This document shows positions 9,776-17,263 of a stretch of 24,253 nucleotides of DNA, one piece after another. The stretch is taken from positions 5,456 through 29,708 of the forward strand of contig PBTP01000088.1 in NCBI GenBank assembly GCA_002729275.1. Direction: 5' to 3'. Every line of letters starts with the position of its first letter. Positions within the stretch are counted from its first letter, which is position 1. The translations under genes and the position numbers were made by a program. The notes below the pieces were generated by a model. It saw only the letters and a program-made list of their open reading frames with translations, ran no database searches and was not told the origin of the DNA. The DNA comes from Roseibacillus sp. (GTDB taxonomy: Bacteria; Verrucomicrobiota; Verrucomicrobiia; Verrucomicrobiales; Akkermansiaceae).

Positions 9776-11283
9776 TAGAGATGATTCTGGGTCTGGACAA
9801 ACAGGGTCCCATTGGCAGCTACCAAGCTGGAATAAATCGGGCCTGAAAACTCGGCGATTCCTAGCTCTTCTAGTTTTCGGCCCTCTTTAAGGATGATGAC
9901 TTCCCCGTCTTCTGTCCCAATATAGATCCGCCCGTCTGCCACCAGAGTAGAACCCCAGATCCGGCTCAGCGTATCGTGAACCCACAGCGCCTTGCCAGAG
10001 AGGGCATCGACACAATGAATCTGACCGGTGAAATCAGCGATGTAAACGAGACCATCCTTTACTGAGGGAGTTGAGAGGGACCGGTTAATTTTCTTATAGG
10101 TCCAATCTGTCTTTCCGGTTTCCACATCTACACAACTGAGCATTCCCACTCCGTCTCCATTTTCCGGGTCCTGTCCGATCGTCACGAACACCTTCCCTTT
10201 GTGGAAGACCGGGGTTCCCACAATTTCGCTCGGCCCTCGGTATGACGGGTATTCCCGGGGCTTGCCGTCTTGATCAAGACGATACTCTGGCGCATTGGCA
10301 TCCACCCGCCAATACTCCCCCATGACAGAGCTGCTCCCCTCTAATTTCTTTCCTGTCGGATCAAAGGCGTGCAAGAAACCATCGCCTCCCCCAAAGAAGA
10401 TTGCAGGGCTACCACTACGCTCTCCAATACAGGGTGACGACCAATTGCAATGCATTGTCGCCTTGGAAATCCCAGCCTGCTCAACGCTCTCGAGCTCTCC
10501 AGTAGTTGCATTCAACATGATCAGAGCAGGTGCCTTCGGGGAAGGTATATGATCATGATCTTCGTTAATTCCATTCGAAGTTGTCGCGACGACCTTCCCT
10601 CCCACCAAGGCAACTGAACTACTGGTGATGTTATGGGGCACAACCCCAAGCTCCTTGATCATATCATAGGTCCATAGAATATCGGCATCAGTAGGCCCTG
10701 CCTTACCCCCCTTCTTCCCCGGTCCGACCATATATTGACCCTCCTCTTGAAAGCCCTGATTTCCATTAGAAAACCCCTTCAGGTCAAGACAGGCGACCTC
10801 GCCCCGGTTGGTCATCACATACCCACGGTCTCCTTCAATCAGAGTGGAAGAGCAAATTCCCAGGTATTCCCAGTCTACCTCATCCCCACCGGGAAGCTTG
10901 GGTGCAGTCAACTGCCATAGGAAAGCCCCATCCTTTTCGCGGAAGGCCATCACTACTCCACGATCGCCGACAACAGATGGATTTCTTGGCTTTTCGTTAT
11001 TCGTTCCCACAAGAACTAATCCACTCCCGACAGTCGGCGTGCCATAGGACTCTGACCCCAGGGCAACGACCCATTTGCAACCCTTCGCAGTCGAAATGTT
11101 AATCTCTCCTTCCCGATCTTCCAACTCTTCGCCTCCGGAAATTTCCAGCGGCAGCCCTTCCTCAAAGGAAACCATATTCTTGTCCGGGCTCCCCCCCCAT
11201 TGGGCCCACGGAGCCGCAGGACAATAGTTGGCACACAGGAGAAAAAATCCACCCGCTATAAATTTAACGTATCTCAAGGCCAT
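9760..11283 (-). CDS. Exported PQQ-type beta-propeller protein (507 aa)
   Basis: From ATG at 11283 the protein opens [16 protein letters not shown] and ends its signal peptide near [12 protein letters not shown] at 11319 would add 12 residues ahead of the signal peptide, so the ATG is preferred; neither has a strong ribosome site. Propeller blades are visible as [11 protein letters not shown], a short divergent middle, [28 protein letters not shown] and the closing [14 protein letters not shown]. The sequence [12 protein letters not shown] is the usual first-blade signature of this family. Substrate or partner is not visible. The gene converges on the plus-strand propeller gene with a 12-base gap and diverges from the one at 11582, so the three are not one operon although they are related. 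Confidence 0.87.
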   Translation of the reverse strand: MALRYVKFIAGGFFLLCANYCPAAPWAQWGGSPDKNMVSFEEGLPLEISGGEELEDREGEINISTAKGCKWVVALGSESYGTPTVGSGLVLVGTNNEKPRNPSVVGDRGVVMAFREKDGAFLWQLTAPKLPGGDEVDWEYLGICSSTLIEGDRGYVMTNRGEVACLDLKGFSNGNQGFQEEGQYMVGPGKKGGKAGPTDADILWTYDMIKELGVVPHNITSSSVALVGGKVVATTSNGINEDHDHIPSPKAPALIMLNATTGELESVEQAGISKATMHCNWSSPCIGERSGSPAIFFGGGDGFLHAFDPTGKKLEGSSSVMGEYWRVDANAPEYRLDQDGKPREYPSYRGPSEIVGTPVFHKGKVFVTIGQDPENGDGVGMLSCVDVETGKTDWTYKKINRSLSTPSVKDGLVYIADFTGQIHCVDALSGKALWVHDTLSRIWGSTLVADGRIYIGTEDGEVIILKEGRKLEELGIAEFSGPIYSSLVAANGTLFVQTQNHLYAFEK

Positions 11284-11581
11284 GACTGGAGTCTGGATAA
11301 CTTCAAACGGACTTTGCACGCCTAAACCTGCAACGCGGTAAGAACCTTTCGCATTCTGGCCGGTTTTTTTATCCGCTGACCTTAAAAATATAGGCCCTAG
11401 ATATCTCTGAAGGAGCAGAACTACCCGGGAATAACCTCGATCCCATGCTGCCAGGGCCTCCTATTTATGCCCTCTCCGAAGCAGTGTTTGCCACCTCGCC
11501 ACAGGGGAGCAGAGGCTTATCCACTTAGCGGAGGCTGAAAATCTCCTTGGTTCCCACCCGGGGCACAGGGAAGATTCCAAG
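11284..11581. other. Intergenic region between divergent propeller genes
   Basis: These 298 bases separate the starts at 11283 (minus) and 11582 (plus), so promoters for both should lie here. There is an AT-rich patch at about 11364-11392 (TTTTTTT, TTAAAAATATAG). A 7-bp inverted repeat, AGGCCCT (11392-11398) and AGGGCCT (11453-11459), is separated by 54 bases. No gene or confident promoter was recognised. Confidence 0.4.
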
Positions 11582-13108
11582 GTGACCAGAATTTTGATCC
11601 TGACCGGCATCCTCGTGGCTCCCCTTGGATATGGTGGTGAAATCACGAAGAACACTTGGAATCAATTCCGAGGTCCGGGGGGCTCCGGAGTTATGGAGAA
11701 ATCTAAACCTCCAGTCATGATCCAGTCCGGCGACCTGGCATGGAAAACGGCTCTGCCTGCTGGCCTCTCTTCTCCCGTCATTTCCGGAAACCGTATATTT
11801 CTTACTGCTTTCGAAGAAGGCCGGCTCCTCACCATTGCCCTCGATCGTGAAAACGGCCGGGAGCTCTGGCGGCGAACAGCTCCTGAAAAGCCGCTCCAAA
11901 AGGTTCATAAGGCCAACACCCCGGCCTCCCCGTCTGCTCTCGTAGACAACGAAAATGTCTACGTCTATTTCGGGTCTTACGGTCTTATCGCCTACCGGCA
12001 CGACGGAACAGAAGTCTGGAAGAGGCCTCTGAAAACCTCAAAAAGTCTTTATGGAGCATCTACCTCCCCAATCGCCTACAAGAACCTTCTCATTCTTGTT
12101 ACGGATGATGATGCCAATCTTGAGAGCAGCAGAGTGAGTCGCTCCCGGGTTCTTGCATTAAGCCGAACTAACGGGGAACTGGTTTGGGAGACCGCACGGC
12201 CTTTCCTCCGAAGTGGATGGTCAACCCCTTCTATCTGGAGACATCAAGATGCTGATGAACTTGTGGTCCTTGGACATGGCCGGGTAGTTGGGTATGACCC
12301 GCTTACCGGCCAGGAAAAATGGTTCGCGAAAGGCTTCTCACGCGAAACAATCGCTGTCCCCGTCCAGGGAAGGGGCAGGGTCTATATTTCTTCTGCGCAA
12401 CTTGGTGGAGTCTCCGACGCTGAGATTGACCCCAAGCCCTTCTGGGAGTCCATGTTGAAGTTTGACAAGAATCAGGATGGCAAAGTTGGCCGCGACGAGA
12501 TCACCGAAAACTTTACATGGCCGCTGCGGCCTGAGCTTCCCCTGGGGCATCCGGGATGGGGCATTCCCCTGCCCTCTGACCCTGCGCGCAGGCGGGACCG
12601 TCAGCAGGGGATCTTCGGATGGGCAGACAAGAACCGCGACAATCTATGGACGGAAGAGGAGTTATCTGCCCATATCACGAATCGCCCGGGAAGGCCGATT
12701 CTCATGGCCATTACCCCGGGAGGGAATGGTGAACTCGGGAAAGAACATATCGCATGGGAACTCAATCGTAGTGTCCCTGAGATCCCCTCTCCTCTTTTCT
12801 ATCGAGACCAGATCTACATGGTCCGTAATGGGGGAACACTTGCCGCGGTTGACCCAGAGACAGGTAAACTCAGCTACCGTGGACGCCTTGGGGGTACGGG
12901 ACAATACAGCGCATCCCCGATTGCGGCCAATGGTCATCTCTACCTCCTTTCCGATCAGGGGACTCTCTCCGTGGTAAAAGCTGGCAGCAAGTTCGAGATG
13001 ACGCACCGCTTTCAGCTTCCCGAGTCCGCATCCGTATCCCCGGCACTTGATCATGATACGCTTTACATCCGGGGAATGGGCCACCTCTGGGCCTACCGGA
13101 GCCGATGA
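11582..13108 (+). CDS. Exported PQQ-type beta-propeller with embedded EF-hand pair (508 aa)
   Basis: The start is GTG at 11582, supported by AGGGAAG (11567-11573) at about 8 bases and by the signal peptide it creates (TRILILTGILVAPLGYGG). NTWNQFRGPGGSG matches the opening of the gene at 8467. Blades include GRELWRRTAP, GTEVWKRPL, GELVWETARP and GQEKWFAKG. Between blades, about residues 294-362, two EF-hand-type loops occur: FDKNQDGKVGRDE from 294 and ADKNRDNLWTEEE from 348. The first has the canonical acidic spacing; the second has N and W at less usual positions. Calcium binding in the periplasm or outside is therefore plausible. Propeller blades resume after the insert (GKLSYRGRLGG, HLWAYRSR). 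Catalytic role is unknown. Confidence 0.87.
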   Translation: MTRILILTGILVAPLGYGGEITKNTWNQFRGPGGSGVMEKSKPPVMIQSGDLAWKTALPAGLSSPVISGNRIFLTAFEEGRLLTIALDRENGRELWRRTAPEKPLQKVHKANTPASPSALVDNENVYVYFGSYGLIAYRHDGTEVWKRPLKTSKSLYGASTSPIAYKNLLILVTDDDANLESSRVSRSRVLALSRTNGELVWETARPFLRSGWSTPSIWRHQDADELVVLGHGRVVGYDPLTGQEKWFAKGFSRETIAVPVQGRGRVYISSAQLGGVSDAEIDPKPFWESMLKFDKNQDGKVGRDEITENFTWPLRPELPLGHPGWGIPLPSDPARRRDRQQGIFGWADKNRDNLWTEEELSAHITNRPGRPILMAITPGGNGELGKEHIAWELNRSVPEIPSPLFYRDQIYMVRNGGTLAAVDPETGKLSYRGRLGGTGQYSASPIAANGHLYLLSDQGTLSVVKAGSKFEMTHRFQLPESASVSPALDHDTLYIRGMGHLWAYRSR

Positions 13109-13133
13109 GCATTCTCTGGCAGAATCCTCTATT

Positions 13134-16112
13134 TTACTCCGGCGAATCTAACTCAAAAAGCCCTCCGGCTGATTGACCCGATTGGAAGATTTTCTCAATT
13201 TCCTCCGGCAGAAGAGCCCGGCGCCAAAGCACAACGTCATCGATCTTACCTGGATGGTGCTGCTGGTCGTCGGAGTTACGTCCAATACAAAGCCCCGAGG
13301 AAGCTCCGATAGTCTTTCCATCAAGCAGAGCCATCGCGACTTTCTGCTCTACCAAGGCTCCATCGATAAATAACTGAATCCCGCTGCCTCCGCGCTCAAC
13401 AACGACCGCTACGTGATGCCACTCTCCATCAACGAGACTTTCCTGCTTGGCGGTAAGATCCGAGGCCGAATCCCCATCACTAATGCGAAAGGTCAGCCCG
13501 GTGCCATCCTTCTGGATCCAAACCGCCCAACCCGCCTTCTTGTCCGAACCGGCACCCGCCGAGATCAACCGCCTTGCCTGACCATCAGTGGATCCCGAGT
13601 TCCGCGTAAACCATAGACTGGCCGTAAAGGACTGGTCCGCAATTGCGAACTCGTTCTTACTTCCAATATCCAAACTGCCTCCCCCGAAGTCATAGGCCTC
13701 TCCGAATCTGCCCTCTGACACCTCCTTCACCTCGCCCTTGATCATGGCCTCCTCGATCGGCAAGTCGTGCTTGCTGGGCTTTCTTTTCTCCTGTTCCTCA
13801 GGGGGTTCATCATCTTTGCGCAAGCCAACGAGTTGAGCAAGAATGAGCATGTCGCTGCTCGCACATCCGGTATTTGTCGCATTAGGCTTACTCTTCTCCC
13901 CGTCATTGAGCGCATGAATTGCCAGGATATTGGTGCCCTGCACCAGTTGGCTGACCCGACGCGCGCTGAGCCTGATGGCCTCTGCTTCGACCGCCTCGCT
14001 ATCGTTTCTCTTCTTTGCGGACCCGGAGTTCCATAGAAATGGAAAGGGTGCATTCCTGCTGCCCAGTTCCGAACCATTCAGGTAAGCCTTGAACCCGTCG
14101 TCGTATTGAACATAGAGCGCAAGTTGCTCGTAGGCCTTTGGATCCTTCACCTCAAACGGGATCCGCAGGTAAAGACTGTGCGGGTGCTTTCCCTTTTCTG
14201 ATTCAATCGTAGTTTCAAGGAACTCCTTGAAGGCCCCGGGCACCTCCTCGTAGCCAATTCCATTGCGGCCATCAAGCCACCCATCTGAGTCATCAAACAC
14301 GAGCCTCTCCCACTTCAACCCTCCCGGGTCAAGAGCCGGCCGGAAGTAGCGCAGGGCTTGGCCTTTCATGATCAACTTCTCCTCTACTCCTCTCTCCGTA
14401 ACAGTAAAACGCGATATAACCTCGGAGGGTCGGCGATCGAAAGACCAGTAGGAGATCAGGTCCTGGCTCATATTCTCAGGAGCCGTTCGAAGTGGAGTCT
14501 CCTCAGGACCTTTCCCAGGTGCTTCCGGATCTATCGGGGCAGGAGGGGACGGCTCGCCGGAGTCCACCTGCGAAGGGCTCTCTGCAATCGCCGCCCTACT
14601 ACTACCACCCTCGCGCACGAGAGAAAGAGTGCCATCTAGCCCCGGACCAGACCACGTCAGACTAAGGCCAGGACTCTTCTCGCCACCCTGCTGAAAATAT
14701 TCCACGCGGAATGGCGTATGCCCCCTTCGACAGAGAACCCGGGTCGACTCCTGGGACCCTGATCTCGAAGATAGCTGCTCCTCTCCATAGATAAGAAGAG
14801 CGGCCCCGGTCGAAGCCTTCAGGGAAAATTTGTAGAAGCCTTTTTCTGGAACACGTAAATAACCATCCCACACCAGCCCACAAGGCTCGTTACCTGCATC
14901 TCCAAGATCCAGCATTCCTTCCACCATTGGTCTTCCCGCATTCAGCTCGCCGGCCTCCGAACGAAGCTCTCCGAGATCTCGGTAACTTTTCCTAAATCGT
15001 TGGACCACTAAATCTCTAAGCGGACCCTGCACTGTCTCTACTCGCTCTTTTTCCAAAAGAGCCGTGTTTTCCGTGGTTCTTTCGCCACCGCGGGGTTTCT
15101 CCTGTCCATCGGTTCTTCCCTCAGTCTCCTCATCCTGCATCATCCCGATCGCGATGATTGCCAGGAGAACGGCCAAAAGAGCACCAATACCCAGCACCCA
15201 TGGAAGGCTGGATCTTGGCCGCGAAACCGAGCCCCCAATACCTGCCGCCGGACGCCCTCCGGATCCAGGCCTTCCCACTACCAGATGGCCCTGACCTCCG
15301 GCCACGACCTCCCCAACCTTCGGGAGCTGAGCGAGGGCAAGCTGTGGAGCTGCTGCTGGCCGGGGAGCATCTGCCACCTTGCCCGAATCAACAACCTGTA
15401 CGAAATAGGGCAAAATCTCCAAGCCGGTCTCCTGAAGGTCCGCCTTGTAGGCCTCCACATCAAAGGCCACCCGACGAAAGAACACCGCCCGGGCGACATC
15501 GTCATATATCACATAGCTGGCCCTCACATCTGTAGTTCTGGGTTCACCAACAGATCCCACGTTGACCAGATAGCGATGTCCTCGCTCCAGCTGGAAGTCT
15601 TTCGGAGGCAACTGCGTTACCGCTCCACCTCGCTTTGACATTGAATACGCAAGCGGCAGATGGGTGTGACCAATGAACCCAAGGGACTCGACCATTGCCT
15701 CCAGATTGGCCTTCGCGGATGAAACCCCTTCCACGTAGCCGAACTCCCCGGGCTGCACTACCTCAGCATGAACGAAGTAGACGTCCGGGCCATTCATCTG
15801 GAGGGGCACCTGCCCAAGAAATTGAAGGGCGTTATTATCGAGCTGCTCCCGTGTCCATTCAATGACAACCCGCGCGCGCTCATTAAATATCGATGGGTCG
15901 AGTCGACCACAGGCTGCCGCATCGTGATTCCCAAGAACAAAATTAGCGGTTACCGCTCGGACACCTGCGAGAACCTCCAGAGGCTTCGGCCCGTAACCAA
16001 CCACATCGCCAAGACATACCAGAGTATCGGCACCTTGGTGCGCAATATCGGCAAGCACTGCCTCCCACGCCTGCCGGTTGGCATGAACGTCCGAGAAAAT
16101 GGCATAACGCAT
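13134..16112 (-). CDS. Membrane-anchored metallophosphoesterase with PA14-like, jelly-roll and LamG-like modules (992 aa)
   Basis: Residues 1-240 are a calcineurin-like phosphoesterase with the full metal set: D8 and H10 (FSDVH), D36 (GDVVGYG), N62 and H63 (GNHD), H115, and H149/H151 (GHTH). No signal peptide precedes it. A proline/glycine linker leads to a single membrane helix at about 303-325 (WVLGIGALLAVLLAIIAIG). After it come a PA14-like domain (about 365-498), a linker, YWSFD (555-559), a jelly-roll module (about 598-764), and a LamG-like domain (about 803-978; SLWF, GEWHHVAVV, KIDDVVLWRRAL). The expected topology is catalytic domain in the cytosol, sugar- or ligand-binding part outside. 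This parallels planctomycete receptor kinases but with a phosphatase fold. The substrate (phosphoprotein or nucleotide) is unknown. The gene is convergent with the propeller gene ending at 13108. Confidence 0.88.
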   Translation of the reverse strand: MRYAIFSDVHANRQAWEAVLADIAHQGADTLVCLGDVVGYGPKPLEVLAGVRAVTANFVLGNHDAAACGRLDPSIFNERARVVIEWTREQLDNNALQFLGQVPLQMNGPDVYFVHAEVVQPGEFGYVEGVSSAKANLEAMVESLGFIGHTHLPLAYSMSKRGGAVTQLPPKDFQLERGHRYLVNVGSVGEPRTTDVRASYVIYDDVARAVFFRRVAFDVEAYKADLQETGLEILPYFVQVVDSGKVADAPRPAAAPQLALAQLPKVGEVVAGGQGHLVVGRPGSGGRPAAGIGGSVSRPRSSLPWVLGIGALLAVLLAIIAIGMMQDEETEGRTDGQEKPRGGERTTENTALLEKERVETVQGPLRDLVVQRFRKSYRDLGELRSEAGELNAGRPMVEGMLDLGDAGNEPCGLVWDGYLRVPEKGFYKFSLKASTGAALLIYGEEQLSSRSGSQESTRVLCRRGHTPFRVEYFQQGGEKSPGLSLTWSGPGLDGTLSLVREGGSSRAAIAESPSQVDSGEPSPPAPIDPEAPGKGPEETPLRTAPENMSQDLISYWSFDRRPSEVISRFTVTERGVEEKLIMKGQALRYFRPALDPGGLKWERLVFDDSDGWLDGRNGIGYEEVPGAFKEFLETTIESEKGKHPHSLYLRIPFEVKDPKAYEQLALYVQYDDGFKAYLNGSELGSRNAPFPFLWNSGSAKKRNDSEAVEAEAIRLSARRVSQLVQGTNILAIHALNDGEKSKPNATNTGCASSDMLILAQLVGLRKDDEPPEEQEKRKPSKHDLPIEEAMIKGEVKEVSEGRFGEAYDFGGGSLDIGSKNEFAIADQSFTASLWFTRNSGSTDGQARRLISAGAGSDKKAGWAVWIQKDGTGLTFRISDGDSASDLTAKQESLVDGEWHHVAVVVERGGSGIQLFIDGALVEQKVAMALLDGKTIGASSGLCIGRNSDDQQHHPGKIDDVVLWRRALLPEEIEKIFQSGQSAGGLFELDSPE

Positions 16113-16148
16113 GAAATTTTGCTTGGTCAGGTGAAGCTCGCGGAGGGT

Positions 16149-16316
16149 CTATCCAATGCCGGTGCGCTTGCCAACCTTGCACTTTTTCAAGGTCTCCTGG
16201 TCATAAAATTCCTCCCAGATCCAGAGATTCTCATCTTTGTGAAACTCCGTTAAATACCCACTAACCTCGAACTTATTTGCGAGGCTCCGATTCCGGGGTC
16301 CCAGGCTTAGGATCAT
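16149..16316 (-). CDS. Possible small ORF (55 aa), unrecognised
   Basis: ATG at 16316 opens a frame that overlaps the last 44 bases of the PDZ gene and ends at TAG 16149-16151, 36 bases before the phosphoesterase start. The part beyond the overlap reads FHKDENLWIWEEFYDQ and then a basic tail ending GKRTGIG. This is more protein-like than typical shadow sequence, with several aromatic and acidic residues. No ribosome site, signal peptide or family was recognised. It may be a real small protein, a remnant of a decayed gene, or chance. Confidence 0.3.
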   Translation of the reverse strand: MILSLGPRNRSLANKFEVSGYLTEFHKDENLWIWEEFYDQETLKKCKVGKRTGIG

Positions 16317-17124
16317 TTTTCGGCTTGGGTGGAATTGCCGGCGCACGTGGTGCGGGGTTGGGACGCTGCAGCGGCGGGACAAAGGCCTTGGGTCCCCGCA
16401 GACGAAGAGCGAATGTTTTTTCGACCCTTTCGATTCGCGCACGGATTTTGTCGGAGGGAACGGCCTTATCCTGGGGCGTTACCCAAGGGCCTTCGAACGT
16501 GACCTTGTTGGACATGTCCCACACCGTGGCTTCTCGTGCCTCAGCTGCACCAATAACTTCAACAGTCCCATCATTGTCTCGCATCTTAAAGCGCTGGCCG
16601 TCCTCTCCCAGCCCAAAGCGCTGAAACCGTTGACGAACATCGGGAAGAACTTTGGGGCCTGCAGGCTCAATCGCCTCGGGCGGAATGACCACCTGAGGCA
16701 GAGGGGGGCGAGCCGCCAAGGTCACTCTCTTTTCCATCTGCTGCCCCTTCTGAATCAGGTTGAGCCTCACTACATCTCCCTGACGGCGCGCGGTAATTAA
16801 ATTGCGGAACTGAAGCATGTTTCCGATCTCTGCCCCATCGACCCCCAGAATAATATCTCCTGTCGCAAAACCCGCCTTACCCGCCGGGCTCTCATTCTCA
16901 ACGTCCGTGAGCCGAATACCCGCCGCGATCCCCAGCTTTTCAACCTCGGCCGCGGTCAGCTCCTCGGCGCTCACTCCGAAAAATCCAGAATCAGCAACTG
17001 CCCCGGGGCGGGCCGCGGGAATCTCCAATGAACCCGCGCCCGTGCCTTCCTCCTGTGCTTTCAAACCCGCAGCACAGCCCGCAACCGCAAGAACGGCTGA
17101 CAAAAATATCCGGGGGACTCTCAT
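16273..17124 (-). CDS. PDZ-domain lipoprotein (283 aa)
   Basis: From ATG at 17124 the protein begins MRVPRIFLSAVLAVAGC, whose VAGC fits a lipobox, so signal peptidase II processing is likely. An ATG at 17142 would add six residues and is less likely. A PDZ domain covers about residues 45-140: GFFGVSAEELT, the carboxylate-loop-like region, SPAGKAGFATGDIILGVDG and VVRLNLIQKG. No protease domain precedes it, so it is not a HtrA/DegP protease but a stand-alone PDZ protein, perhaps an adaptor. The C-terminal 40 residues are rich in proline and lysine (PAIPPKPKND). It sits between the dikinase-like gene and the phosphoesterase gene on the same strand. Confidence 0.85.
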   Translation of the reverse strand: MRVPRIFLSAVLAVAGCAAGLKAQEEGTGAGSLEIPAARPGAVADSGFFGVSAEELTAAEVEKLGIAAGIRLTDVENESPAGKAGFATGDIILGVDGAEIGNMLQFRNLITARRQGDVVRLNLIQKGQQMEKRVTLAARPPLPQVVIPPEAIEPAGPKVLPDVRQRFQRFGLGEDGQRFKMRDNDGTVEVIGAAEAREATVWDMSNKVTFEGPWVTPQDKAVPSDKIRARIERVEKTFALRLRGPKAFVPPLQRPNPAPRAPAIPPKPKNDPKPGTPESEPRK

Positions 17125-17263
17125 CGAATTCTCGTCAGACATCTGGATTATGAATGCTACGGCCTTTCAGCGTGATCGAAATAAGCCAGATAGCAAGAGG
17201 TCTGTCTATAGCCCCAATCCATGCTGATATCCCTGATTTGCAGCAGCCCTGCAGAGACAAGTC

